A stretch of DNA of 34,070 nucleotides from Bacteroidota bacterium (GTDB lineage Bacteria > Bacteroidota > Bacteroidia > Cytophagales > Cyclobacteriaceae). Positions 1 to 8,793 of the stretch are shown one piece after another. The notes beneath the pieces were generated by a model. That model had not been told where the DNA came from. It made no database searches and saw nothing but the letters and a program-made list of their open reading frames with translations. The first letter of the stretch is position 1; every line of letters begins with the position of its first letter. A program made the translations under genes and the position numbers. Location: assembly GCA_023417065.1 (NCBI GenBank), contig JAEZGH010000006.1, forward strand, positions 1 through 34,070, in the 5' to 3' direction.

Positions 1-1
1 T

Positions 2-604
2 GAAAGTGACTTTCAAAACCTCGCGCCGCAGCCAACGTCGAAATTTGTAATACGCCACGTAGGCATCGTCAATGAAAAGTGCAACCCACGACCTTTCATG
101 AATGCACTGAAGGCGTTGGTACAAAAGGAGCCTGCATTCCGCAACAACGCCGTAGTAAATTTTACGGGAGAGGTTCATGCTGCGTTCAGGGACTTTGTTG
201 AAAGCGACCCTTTGCTAAGGGCGATTACCGAATTCACACCTACGGTTCCTCACAAAGAGTTGATCGAATTATACAATCAGTCATCCCTCTTGCTTTTGGT
301 TCTGGAAGGCTACAAAGACGCGGAAGGTTATATGCCTGGTAAGTTGTTTGAATATCTGGCAACGGGACTTCCCATATTAGGAGTCGGCCCGGATGGGGAT
401 GCAGCGGAGCTGATTCAAACGTCGAAAGCCGGAAAAATGGTGAATGCCGACAACAATGCTGAAATCGGAGCAAGAATTCAGGAGCATTATAAAATGTGGC
501 GGGAAACGGGAAAAGTTAGCCATCAGGTACGCAATGCACGCGAATATTCAAGACGAACTCTGACAGAAAACCTGCTCGCCATTTTGTCAGGATCGAAAGG
601 ATGA
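2..604 (+). CDS. Glycosyltransferase, C-terminal part (5' end outside window)
   Basis: The reading frame is open from the first bases of the window, so the Met at position 98 is internal and the gene begins upstream. The segment HVGIVNEKCNPRPF just before that Met resembles the start of the nucleotide-sugar-binding half of GT-B enzymes. Further on, GYMPGKLFEYLATGLPILG is the usual donor-binding loop (KLFEYLAxGxPIL), followed by an acidic GDAAELI stretch. About 200 residues are visible, which is roughly the C-terminal half of a GT4-like enzyme. Such proteins transfer a sugar from a nucleotide donor to a growing glycan at the cytoplasmic face of the inner membrane. The downstream flippase and other glycosyltransferases support a surface-polysaccharide role. 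Donor and acceptor cannot be told. Confidence 0.85.
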   Translation, partial: ESDFQNLAPQPTSKFVIRHVGIVNEKCNPRPFMNALKALVQKEPAFRNNAVVNFTGEVHAAFRDFVESDPLLRAITEFTPTVPHKELIELYNQSSLLLLVLEGYKDAEGYMPGKLFEYLATGLPILGVGPDGDAAELIQTSKAGKMVNADNNAEIGARIQEHYKMWRETGKVSHQVRNAREYSRRTLTENLLAILSGSKG

Positions 605-619
605 TTGCTTCGTGTTTTG

Positions 620-627
620 TACCTTTG
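620..627 (+). promoter_or_regulatory. Bacteroidota -7 element (TACCTTTG)
   Basis: TACCTTTG matches the Bacteroidota -7 consensus TAnnTTTG exactly and ends 28 bases before the chosen ATG at 656. No TTG lies at the standard distance; the nearest is only 12 bases upstream. It suggests that the LamG protein gene has its own promoter. Confidence 0.45.
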
Positions 628-655
628 GCAAAAGTTTAGCCTGACTGTTATCGGT

Positions 656-3259
656 ATGAAATTTCAATTTCTGGCGGCGCTGATGTGTGTTTTAAATATT
701 TCTCTGGCGCAGATTAACCTTAACCACGGACTAATAGGGTGCTATAAGTTCGATGGGAATGCTTTTGATGAATCAACTTCCTTAAACCACGGAACTATTG
801 TAGGTGCAGTACCCACAGCAAACCGATTCGGTGAAGCCAATAAGGCCTATTTCTTTGATGGCATTAATGATTATATCAGTTTGTCGCCAGCCCTTTTGAA
901 ATCATCTTCTTACAGTTACGTAGTATGGGCGAAAGTCTCATCAAACCCTGGTTTCGATCAGGCAAGAAATGTTATCTCAATTGGTGATGCGTATGATAGC
1001 AAACACCAAACGATTAATGTTAGTAGTGTCTATGCAAGCACGGGGTTAACGGGATGGAATGTGGGAGGCTATAATGATGGAGTTCCGACCACGACGTCGC
1101 TGCAATCATATCGGATGCCCGATGTTGACCAATGGTACCATCTCGCCATTACAAGAGACAACAAAACGATGAAAATGTACCTTGATGGTGTATTAATCGC
1201 GGAGGGAAGTACCAATGGTAATGAACCGTATTATGGAGCAAATACCAATGCTCACATCGGTATTCGGTGTAACTTCACTCAACCTTTTCATGGTTCCATT
1301 GATGATCTCGCAATCTACAATCGGGTTTTGTCGGACATAGAGGTGCGTGCCGTTTATCTAAGTGGTTTGGCGTGTGATGGCGAAGTAGGTGTTGAAGACG
1401 TGGAGCGTTGTGGTCCGGGTGAGGTTACGATTCACGCATGGGGTGCCGACGAATACCTGTGGTTGGACAAGATTGGTAATGAGCTATTTTCAGGAACTCC
1501 CCTTGTTGTCGATCTGACGGAGTCGAAAACGTTTTACTTACGGGCAAGACGTGGCGGAACCACCGTTCCTGATATACGTGTCAACGCGGTGATAAAAGAC
1601 CTGCCTGAATTTGAATTGAGAATGCCCGAATCAGCCAAGGTAGATGAAAAGCTTACGTTCGTAGCAGAAATGGAGCCTGGTCAAACTGCACTTTTTTCCT
1701 GGCAAATTGACGGAGTTGATCTCGCTACAACTGGCCCCTTAGTCGAGCAGTTTTTGTTTACAGCGAAGGAAGTGACTGTAGCTGTTTCCGCCGAATCTCC
1801 GAATGGATGTACCTATCATCGTGAAGCAACTCTGGAAGTCGCCGAGAGATATCCAGAGTCCGATTTGTTCGCCGGCCTTCTAGGGTGTTATTCACTTGAT
1901 GGCGACGCGGACGATAGGTCCGGCAATGCAAACCATGGAGCAGTGCATAATGCGGTACCTGCAAAAGACAGATTCGATTGTGAGAATAAAGCTTTTTATT
2001 TTGACGGAAATTCGTACATCAGTCTACCGCCAGAACCGTTTAAGAACAATTCCTACACTTTTGCTGTATGGGCTAAAGCCCATAGTAACCCCGGTCCCGG
2101 CGGCGCTGCAGCTGTTTTCTCTATTGGAGATTTGAATGACAGCAAGCACCAGACGATCAACGTCAACAATGTTTACGCAAGTAATGGGCTCGTTGGCTGG
2201 AATTGTGGGGGATATAACGACGGATTCCCTACAACTACATCGCTTCAGTCGTATCGGATGCCCAACGTTGGGCAATGGTATCATGTCGCCATGACGCGGA
2301 CAAACGAAGTCATGAAAATGTATATTAACGGAGAGTTAGTTTCAGTGGGTTATACAAATGGAAATAGCCCGTACTACGGAAACGTCACCAAGGCCCATCT
2401 CGGAATACGATGCAACTTCAGCCAACCATTTCACGGTGTGATTGATGACTTTGTGATCTACGATCGTGACCTCAGTGGGACAGAAATTCAAAAACTATAC
2501 GAAAACGGGTTGCCATGTCAGGATATTGAAGTGGTCTATGAAACTGACTGCGGTCAGGAACAATTCACTATCACCGCTTCAGGCGCCGATCAGTATTATT
2601 GGTACAATGGAAATGGAGACTTGATTTACAAGGGCAATCCACTAAAGGTTAACCTGACGACGTCATCGATGTTTGCTGTCGAAGGAATTCAAGGAAATAA
2701 GCGGTTACCGAAAGTTGAGATTGAAGTTGTGGTCATGCCTTTGCCGGAGATTAGTTGCGATTTTCCTGAATTGGAATTATTCATGCCCACCCAACTTGAA
2801 GCCCAGGTCTCTGGCAACGGCCCGTTTACCTATACCTGGACCGTAAATTCCCAGGAATATCAGGCTGGCACATCCCCGTACATTGAAATAACGCCCCTAA
2901 ATCTGGACGAAACTACAGTTAATTTGAGCGTCACCGATGTGAACGGATGTGTAGTTGAATGTCTGACGTCCCTCGAAACCAAGTCATACTTCTTCATTCC
3001 AAACGTTATTACTGTAAATGGTGACGGAAAGAATGAAATGTTCAACCTATACCGGAAATTTGAAGAGCACTACCTCACGTATCAAGGTCCGGAATCTTTC
3101 GCTATGGAGATATTCAATAGGTGGGGCAGAATTATTTATGAGTCCAATGAGCCGAGCCATGGATGGAATGGATCGGAACAGACCGACGGTATTTATTTTT
3201 ACCAAATCAGAGTTGGAAATTTGACTTTTAGAGGATGGGTACATCTCATAAAGTCCTAA
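656..3259 (+). CDS. Secreted protein with two LamG units and a T9SS type B C-terminal domain
   Basis: I start at ATG 656 (867 residues) because it opens directly into a signal peptide ending in ISLAQ; an in-frame TTG at 605 would only add a non-signal prefix. Two LamG/concanavalin-like jellyroll domains lie at about residues 22-240 and 403-620. They are clearly duplicates, sharing for example YNDG, TTTSLQSYRMP, QWYH, KMY and the IRCNF-QPFHG-IDD block. Each is followed by about 150 residues of Ig/PKD-like beta sandwich. The last 90 residues begin near FFIPNVITVNGDGKNEMFN and run through MEIFNRWGRIIYES and DGIYFYQI. This is the CHU_C / gliding-motility-type C-terminal domain that directs export by the type IX system. 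LamG folds commonly bind glycans or proteins, so an adhesin-like surface role is inferred. It sits between polysaccharide genes. Confidence 0.9.
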   Translation: MKFQFLAALMCVLNISLAQINLNHGLIGCYKFDGNAFDESTSLNHGTIVGAVPTANRFGEANKAYFFDGINDYISLSPALLKSSSYSYVVWAKVSSNPGFDQARNVISIGDAYDSKHQTINVSSVYASTGLTGWNVGGYNDGVPTTTSLQSYRMPDVDQWYHLAITRDNKTMKMYLDGVLIAEGSTNGNEPYYGANTNAHIGIRCNFTQPFHGSIDDLAIYNRVLSDIEVRAVYLSGLACDGEVGVEDVERCGPGEVTIHAWGADEYLWLDKIGNELFSGTPLVVDLTESKTFYLRARRGGTTVPDIRVNAVIKDLPEFELRMPESAKVDEKLTFVAEMEPGQTALFSWQIDGVDLATTGPLVEQFLFTAKEVTVAVSAESPNGCTYHREATLEVAERYPESDLFAGLLGCYSLDGDADDRSGNANHGAVHNAVPAKDRFDCENKAFYFDGNSYISLPPEPFKNNSYTFAVWAKAHSNPGPGGAAAVFSIGDLNDSKHQTINVNNVYASNGLVGWNCGGYNDGFPTTTSLQSYRMPNVGQWYHVAMTRTNEVMKMYINGELVSVGYTNGNSPYYGNVTKAHLGIRCNFSQPFHGVIDDFVIYDRDLSGTEIQKLYENGLPCQDIEVVYETDCGQEQFTITASGADQYYWYNGNGDLIYKGNPLKVNLTTSSMFAVEGIQGNKRLPKVEIEVVVMPLPEISCDFPELELFMPTQLEAQVSGNGPFTYTWTVNSQEYQAGTSPYIEITPLNLDETTVNLSVTDVNGCVVECLTSLETKSYFFIPNVITVNGDGKNEMFNLYRKFEEHYLTYQGPESFAMEIFNRWGRIIYESNEPSHGWNGSEQTDGIYFYQIRVGNLTFRGWVHLIKS

Positions 3260-3299
3260 ATCTCTTTATATTTTCAGCGATTTTGATCTTTCTACCCGC

Positions 3300-4760
3300 T
3301 TGATAAGCAGAAAATTCCTTAAAAGCTCGCTGATCTATACGATTGCAGGTGCGCTGCCAATGGCGAGTGCGATCATTCTGCTTCCCTTTTACGTACAGGA
3401 CTTGTCTGATGATCTCTATGGAAAGCTAGCAATTTTCCTCGCATTCTCGCTTTTTGTACAGATCGTCGTCACGTATAGCTTTGATTCGTCGGTATATTTT
3501 CATTACCACGAATACAAAGGAGAGCCGGAGCAACTTGCTGATTTCATATCATCCGCCTTTGTTGTGATGCTGATAATCGCCGCCGCCGTAGGACTCATCT
3601 TGTCGCTTACAGGGGAAGTTCTTTTTCGTTACGTGCCGGTTTTCTCCTCGAAAAATATCTCATTCTTCCCATATGGGATAGCATCAGTCTTTACAGGTGT
3701 TTTTCAGGCAATCGTGAAGGTTCACAGTAGCTTTATGCAAACGCGGGAACGGCCGGATATCTTTCTCTGGACGAATTCCGCGTTATTTCTCCTTATTGCA
3801 GGTCTCACTATTTTGGGGTTGAAACTTTACCCGGATTCTTTAGTGGGGCCAATTGGGGGAAGGTTAATTGCTTCATTCCTGGTTGGAGCATGGGTACTAA
3901 CACGTGTGTTGCGGGAGTTTGGTATCCGCTTCAGGTTTGGTTGGCTGAAAAAATCGCTGAGTTTTAATAACTATATCTTCATCTACCAATTGGAGCAGTG
4001 GATCATCAATTACTTTGACCGGATATTAATGGCATTCTTCCTCCCAATAGCATTCGTAGGAGTGTATGATTTTGCAATCAAGTGTTTGGTGGTGATTGAA
4101 TTGATCATGAATGGTTTGCATAACTCCTTCTTTCCACGCATCGTCAGCAAATTGGTAGATGAAAAGCAGGATACTTCAACGTCAGAGATAAACAAGTACT
4201 ACAATGCGCTCATCGCAAGTGTAATGATTCTTGTGTGTATCTCAATCCTTGTCTTCCCAGTGCTGATTCGCTGGTTTATTGGTAAATCGGATTACATTGG
4301 AGCTGTAGACTATATTCCTTTCCTCGCAATCGTGTATCTGCCACGGGTCGTAAAACTGTATTTTGCTTCACCCTATGGGGCAAAAAAATATACTAAACCG
4401 TTGCCAGTACTGTATCTGATAGTCTCAATAATCAAAATCAGCTTGATGGTATTACTGATTAATGAATTTCAAGTTTATGGGGTTATTGTAGCGAGCGCTG
4501 TTGCTGCATTCTCAGAGGTTATTCTCCTTAAGGTGTCCATTCGGAGAAAATTTACCTTCAGATACAATGTGTACAAGATGATTGCGGCTCCGTTATTGGT
4601 GTTCGCCATGGTAGGATTTTTTGAACCAAGCCTGCCTACGCAATACGAACTATTCAAGCACGCTATATACTTATTCGTCTGTGGAGCAATCCTCTGGACG
4701 CTATACAGAAATGAAATAATCCTGCTATATAAGACCGCGGTTTCGAAATGGTCCAAATAG
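3300..4760 (+). CDS. Polysaccharide flippase, Wzx/MOP family
   Basis: A 486-residue, strongly hydrophobic protein with about 12-14 predicted membrane helices and the usual opening (SLIYTIAGALPMASAIILLP) of Wzx-type exporters. It likely moves lipid-linked oligosaccharide across the inner membrane. The start is TTG at 3300. The frame is open upstream to 3252 but has no ATG, and the next ATG (3360) would remove most of the first helix. The gene follows the LamG protein by 40 bases in the same direction and converges on the methyltransferase. MOP-family members also include multidrug exporters, but the neighbouring glycosyltransferases favour glycan export. Confidence 0.85.
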   Translation: MISRKFLKSSLIYTIAGALPMASAIILLPFYVQDLSDDLYGKLAIFLAFSLFVQIVVTYSFDSSVYFHYHEYKGEPEQLADFISSAFVVMLIIAAAVGLILSLTGEVLFRYVPVFSSKNISFFPYGIASVFTGVFQAIVKVHSSFMQTRERPDIFLWTNSALFLLIAGLTILGLKLYPDSLVGPIGGRLIASFLVGAWVLTRVLREFGIRFRFGWLKKSLSFNNYIFIYQLEQWIINYFDRILMAFFLPIAFVGVYDFAIKCLVVIELIMNGLHNSFFPRIVSKLVDEKQDTSTSEINKYYNALIASVMILVCISILVFPVLIRWFIGKSDYIGAVDYIPFLAIVYLPRVVKLYFASPYGAKKYTKPLPVLYLIVSIIKISLMVLLINEFQVYGVIVASAVAAFSEVILLKVSIRRKFTFRYNVYKMIAAPLLVFAMVGFFEPSLPTQYELFKHAIYLFVCGAILWTLYRNEIILLYKTAVSKWSK

Positions 4761-4776
4761 CCCTCCTTTTGCTTGC

Positions 4777-5523
4777 TTAAGCGCCGGGTATCAGGCGTGC
4801 AACTGCTACCAGCGAAGATGCGTAGGTGTAATTGAATTTCATTTTCAGCCCTAGTATCTTAAAGATTTTATTCTTTACAAGTCCCAAAAAGGAGAGAGGA
4901 ACGCGATTAGCAAAATACACCTCATCGACCTCCATTCCAGCCCTGACGATTACCTTCGCCAAGGTATACGGAGTGAACCAATAGCGATGATCGGAATTAA
5001 TAACTTCCGATGACCTGTTAGCCATTTTCATGGTTGTTTGAGTCCAGGCATTCGGTACGGTAATGATTATCCGGTCTATTACCCCAGCGTAATTCTTCTG
5101 GATTGCGCAAAGGTAGTCAACGGGATTATCAATGTGCTCGAGTAATTCTCCCAATACGGCAAAATCCCATTTCTCACTCATTATCTCAGGTATCCGGACC
5201 GTCGTAAAATCTCCTAGAATGATGTTATCAAAGCCATGACTTGACCGTACATACTCCGCCACCTCTGTGTCGATATCAATTCCTACGCATTTTGCAGCGC
5301 AGGCGGTAAGTTCTTTGTGCAACCACTGACCGCTGGCAATTTTTGAATCGATAAGAGGCAAATGATCAAGGCACCCAAGGTGTATTATCTTTTTCCCTTT
5401 GGCCAGCGAACAAACGAATGAGACACGATTAGGGATAACGTCGTGAAAATCATAAGGGACTAATAACTTGTTGGAGAATTTCTCTCCCATTAGGTACGGT
5501 ATTGCGGCCTGATCTAACTTCAT
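4777..5523 (-). CDS. Class I SAM-dependent methyltransferase
   Basis: A 248-residue protein with a degenerate motif I (IIHLGCLDH, residues 46-54), the acidic ribose-binding turn VGIDID (80-85), GD at 104-105 and the LGELLEHIDNP motif near 124-133. This layout is typical of Methyltransf_23/UbiE-like enzymes. In glycan clusters such enzymes often methylate sugars or lipid carriers; the real substrate is unknown. The start lies one base after the stop of the GT4 gene (TGAGATG at 5521-5527), so translation of the two is probably coupled. The C-terminal part has a hydrophobic stretch around FLGLVKNKIFKILGL that may associate with membrane. Confidence 0.8.
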   Translation of the reverse strand: MKLDQAAIPYLMGEKFSNKLLVPYDFHDVIPNRVSFVCSLAKGKKIIHLGCLDHLPLIDSKIASGQWLHKELTACAAKCVGIDIDTEVAEYVRSSHGFDNIILGDFTTVRIPEIMSEKWDFAVLGELLEHIDNPVDYLCAIQKNYAGVIDRIIITVPNAWTQTTMKMANRSSEVINSDHRYWFTPYTLAKVIVRAGMEVDEVYFANRVPLSFLGLVKNKIFKILGLKMKFNYTYASSLVAVARLIPGA

Positions 5524-5524
5524 C

Positions 5525-6796
5525 TCAAAGGTTTAAAAGATCTGCAGTAAATGTAGAAAAATTTCGATGGGCGTTATACTGTGTGTTCCAGGTGTTATAC
5601 GCATTATCTCGCAACGCCTGATATTTGTCAGGGGATGCGTTTAAAATTTCTTCGATAAGTGAGGAAATTCTTTGAGCAGGAAGGTCTTTTGGGAAAAGGA
5701 TACCATTAGCTTTTGAAACAATCTCGGCAACACCACCCACATCCGGCGCAATTACAGGAATTCCGTATGACATCGCCTCCATTATCGTTACAGGTATTCC
5801 CTCCGAGGAGCTGGTGTTGATAAAAAGAGTTACTGAGTTCTCGAGATAGAACACATGTAAATCACGATTCTGAATTGCACCTCGAAATGTGTACTTGATA
5901 TTGTTTTTCGGACCGAGCGTGTTATCGGCCAGCTTCTCAAGCGAGCTTCTCAGTGGGCCGTCACCAAAATGAATCCAATGAACCTCAACTGCATTAATGT
6001 GAGCCAATGCTTCCACGATCAAGTGCACCCTTTTGGTTTCCCGAAGGAAAGAACAGCTCACGATCAAATGACGCTCTTTGCTCTCTCGTCGTTCAACATG
6101 CACAGGAGGCGGGGTCCCCAATCGGGAGATCTTGATTCCAGAGGTCAAGTGTTGGCCGACCAGATTAGTCAGGTATTTATGCCCGTGGGAAGAAATGGTG
6201 TAAATTCGGTTAAGACCCGAAGCCAGGACAGACCTAAACGGCAGGTAATTCCCAGGATATTCTTCTTCATACAGATCGATGCGATGGGCTCTTGCAATTC
6301 TTTTTACTTCGTTTGAAGAACAATCTACAAACAACGTGGCAAGGGCTGATGGATTCAGCCAGTAGGAATAAAGAACTATTCGGCCGCTGAGTTGGTGTGT
6401 ATGAATCACTTGCTTTATGTGTCTCGAAATAACCAATGCCTTAAATAGATCATGAGTCATTTTGCGCAAGCGGGAAAACGTTAATTTGATATTCCTTTGC
6501 TTCGCATGTCGAACTTCCTCACTGATAAACGAGATCGATTTCGAAAGATGTTTAAGAAAAAGAAGCGGTGATATCAAAAGTTCTGCAAAAGAGCTTTTTG
6601 CACTCATTCGGTAAGGAAAAAAATGACTGCCATTGAACCGGATGTTTTCTGAGTTGAGGTCCTTTGATAAGACAAGAACGGTGTCAAAGGTTTCCGCCAG
6701 ATACTGAATTTCGTTCTCGAGGAAAGACTCGCCTATTCCGTAGGGAAACTGATTTGTGAGTAATATTAAGTGGCTGTTTCTCAATCGTGACTTCAT
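5525..6796 (-). CDS. Glycosyltransferase family 4
   Basis: I use the ATG at 6796 (423 residues), because the next residues (SHLILLTNQFPYGIGESFLENEI) are the usual start of a GT-B fold and an AGGA lies just upstream. A longer frame to 6892 exists but adds 32 unlikely residues. The C-terminal domain has the donor-site series SCSFLRETKRVHLIVEAL, then SSEGIPVTIMEAMSYGIPV with the E-x7-E pair, then PDVGGVAEIV. This is a retaining GT4 enzyme acting at the inner membrane on a growing polysaccharide. It is transcribed away from the plus-strand GT4 and is the first gene of a two-gene minus-strand unit with the methyltransferase. Confidence 0.88.
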   Translation of the reverse strand: MKSRLRNSHLILLTNQFPYGIGESFLENEIQYLAETFDTVLVLSKDLNSENIRFNGSHFFPYRMSAKSSFAELLISPLLFLKHLSKSISFISEEVRHAKQRNIKLTFSRLRKMTHDLFKALVISRHIKQVIHTHQLSGRIVLYSYWLNPSALATLFVDCSSNEVKRIARAHRIDLYEEEYPGNYLPFRSVLASGLNRIYTISSHGHKYLTNLVGQHLTSGIKISRLGTPPPVHVERRESKERHLIVSCSFLRETKRVHLIVEALAHINAVEVHWIHFGDGPLRSSLEKLADNTLGPKNNIKYTFRGAIQNRDLHVFYLENSVTLFINTSSSEGIPVTIMEAMSYGIPVIAPDVGGVAEIVSKANGILFPKDLPAQRISSLIEEILNASPDKYQALRDNAYNTWNTQYNAHRNFSTFTADLLNL

Positions 6797-6957
6797 TTTC
6801 CTGTCTGAGTACCCGGTGAATGGAATCGTTGGAATATACACTCCAATGTTGCTCCAGCACTGATAGTTAGAAAAAATGATTGTAACTCCCAAGTTCGAAT
6901 AATTTCATGCCCGATAAGCCACTTCTTCTTGTCCACCAGTGGTGTCGCGAAAGAAGC

Positions 6958-6965
6958 TATATTTG
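6958..6965 (+). promoter_or_regulatory. Bacteroidota -7 element (TATATTTG) close to a start codon
   Basis: TATATTTG matches TAnnTTTG and ends four bases before the ATG at 6970. If it is used, the transcript would begin at or almost at the start codon. The nearest upstream TTG is about 26 bases away, longer than usual. Confidence 0.35.
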
Positions 6966-6969
6966 GGGA

Positions 6970-8151
6970 ATGCGAATAGGTATGATTCTCGACGCACCCT
7001 TCCCAACGGACTACCGGGTGGAAAAGGAAGCCAGGACACTGGCAAACGCTGGCCATCAAGTTGTCCTGTTTTGCCTTAACACGGGTCGTGAAAAAGAGGA
7101 AGAAGAATACAAAGGATTCAGGATCGCCCGATACCCGACCAACGTTCTTGAGTACAAGCTTTCAGCTCTGGCCTACACTGTGCCTTTCTATCATTGGATG
7201 ATGGCGCAGAAGCTCAGGGGGTTTATAACCACGCACCAACCCGACGTTCTCCATGTCCACGATATGGTCATCGCCCGGGCTGCCTTCGATGTCGCGCGAA
7301 TGGAAATGATACCTGTTGTGCTCGACCTCCATGAAAACAGACCTGAAATTATGAAGGAATACCGGCACGTTAACAGGTTTCCGGGGAAGGTGCTGATTAA
7401 TCTCAGGAAGTGGCAGCGCGAGCAGGACAGGTTGATAGGTGAGGCACATAAAGTGGTTGTCGTCACTGCGAGTGCAAAAGCAGATATTGTGAAGTCGGTG
7501 AAAAAACCTTCATCCGATATCATTGTCCTTCCAAATACACCGTCGAAAGAGTTTCTCGAAATCCCCATTGACCAGGCATTATCGGACCGGATGAAAGGCA
7601 CGTTCAACCTGCTTTATGTCGGAGATACTTCCGAGCGGAGAGGAACTGCGGATCTCATCAAAGCAGTGGCGGAACTCAAGGGATCAATTCCGGAAATCAG
7701 GCTATGGATGGTGGGTAAGAGCTCTTTTGATCAGGAGCTTAACGCACTGGCAACGAAGTTGGGTGTTGAAGGCGTTGTTCATTTTGAAGGTTGGCAACCT
7801 GAACGCCTGTTTCCAAGCTACATTCATGGGGCGGCAATTTGTTTGTCGCCGCTAAAGCGGAATCAGCATCACGATACAACCTATGCCAATAAGTTGTTTC
7901 AGTACATGGCGTACTCCCGTCCTCTTATACTCAGCGATTGTACAGCCCAGGCCGAACTGGTACGAACCGAGGACTGCGGTCTTGTGTTCACTGCCGGCGA
8001 TGTTAATGATCTGGCAGCCGCGGTGATGAAGCTTTATCGTGAGGCTGATGTCCGCGAAAAACTGGGCAAAAACGCAAAGGACGCGTTAGTTAACAGATGG
8101 TTGTGGGAATCAACTTCACGTGAGTTGCTCGAACTATATCGCACATTCTGA
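6970..8151 (+). CDS. Glycosyltransferase family 4
   Basis: I place the start at ATG 6970 (393 residues), where MRIGMILDAPFPTDYRVEKEA gives the standard N-terminal strand and loop of a GT-B enzyme; an in-frame ATG at 6907 adds a non-conserved prefix. Visible landmarks are DVLHVHDM (acceptor half), NLLYVGDTSERRGTADLI (start of the donor half), VHFEGWQP, and YANKLFQYMAYSRPLILSD in the donor pocket. The last block is of the NKLFxYMA type. It probably adds a sugar in surface glycan synthesis. It diverges from the minus-strand GT4 and converges with ruvC 35 bases away. Confidence 0.88.
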   Translation: MRIGMILDAPFPTDYRVEKEARTLANAGHQVVLFCLNTGREKEEEEYKGFRIARYPTNVLEYKLSALAYTVPFYHWMMAQKLRGFITTHQPDVLHVHDMVIARAAFDVARMEMIPVVLDLHENRPEIMKEYRHVNRFPGKVLINLRKWQREQDRLIGEAHKVVVVTASAKADIVKSVKKPSSDIIVLPNTPSKEFLEIPIDQALSDRMKGTFNLLYVGDTSERRGTADLIKAVAELKGSIPEIRLWMVGKSSFDQELNALATKLGVEGVVHFEGWQPERLFPSYIHGAAICLSPLKRNQHHDTTYANKLFQYMAYSRPLILSDCTAQAELVRTEDCGLVFTAGDVNDLAAAVMKLYREADVREKLGKNAKDALVNRWLWESTSRELLELYRTF

Positions 8152-8186
8152 GAATCTGCCCTCACGTTTTATTTGGCTGACTTCTT

Positions 8187-8747
8187 TTATAAGCCCTTAA
8201 CCCGCGCGCCATTCTCCTTCACAAAACTCTCCCACGACTTCGACTTTGGTTTGTTGTCACCTTTTTGATAATGATGGCACAATGCGACGGCCAGTGCATC
8301 CGTTGCGTCAAGCAGCTTGGGAATCTCCTTTAACTTGAATAACATCATCAGCATCTTGGCGACCTGCTCCTTCGATGCATTTCCGTTCCCTGTTACCGAT
8401 TGCTTGATCTTTTTGGGAGCGTACTCAACAATTGGGATCTCGCGATACAGCGCCGCCGACATCGCCACACCCTGCGCCCGACCCAGCTTCAACATCGACT
8501 GAACATTCTTTCCATAAAACGGCGCCTCCAGAGCAACCTCATCCGGATGGTACTCATCGATAAGGCTCAATACACGGTCGAAAATCTTTTTCAGTCTCAG
8601 CTCGTGGCCTTCATACTTACTCAGGTGAATTACCCCGTATTGCAGCAGCGAAATCCGGGGCTTCTGAATCATAATCAACCCGTAACCCATCACATTCGTC
8701 CCCGGATCCAGGCCAAGGATTATTTTTTCCTTAATCAATTTTCCCAC
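8187..8747 (-). CDS. ruvC: Crossover junction endodeoxyribonuclease RuvC
   Basis: The 186-residue length is near that of the family. The RNase H-like catalytic acids are visible: D14 in GLDPGTN, E74 in VALEAPFYGKN, and D147/D150 in LLDATDALAVALCHH. The LKLGRAQGVAM and TGNGNASKEQVAKML blocks also match RuvC. It cuts Holliday junctions during recombinational repair together with RuvAB, which are not in this window. The C-terminal KSWESFVKENGARVKGL tail is beyond the core. The gene diverges from the GT2 gene with a 46-base spacer. Confidence 0.95.
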   Translation of the reverse strand: MGKLIKEKIILGLDPGTNVMGYGLIMIQKPRISLLQYGVIHLSKYEGHELRLKKIFDRVLSLIDEYHPDEVALEAPFYGKNVQSMLKLGRAQGVAMSAALYREIPIVEYAPKKIKQSVTGNGNASKEQVAKMLMMLFKLKEIPKLLDATDALAVALCHHYQKGDNKPKSKSWESFVKENGARVKGL

Positions 8748-8793
8748 ACCGAAAGTTAGGCAGCCGCCGTAAATTTCTGAAATTCGTACCGGA

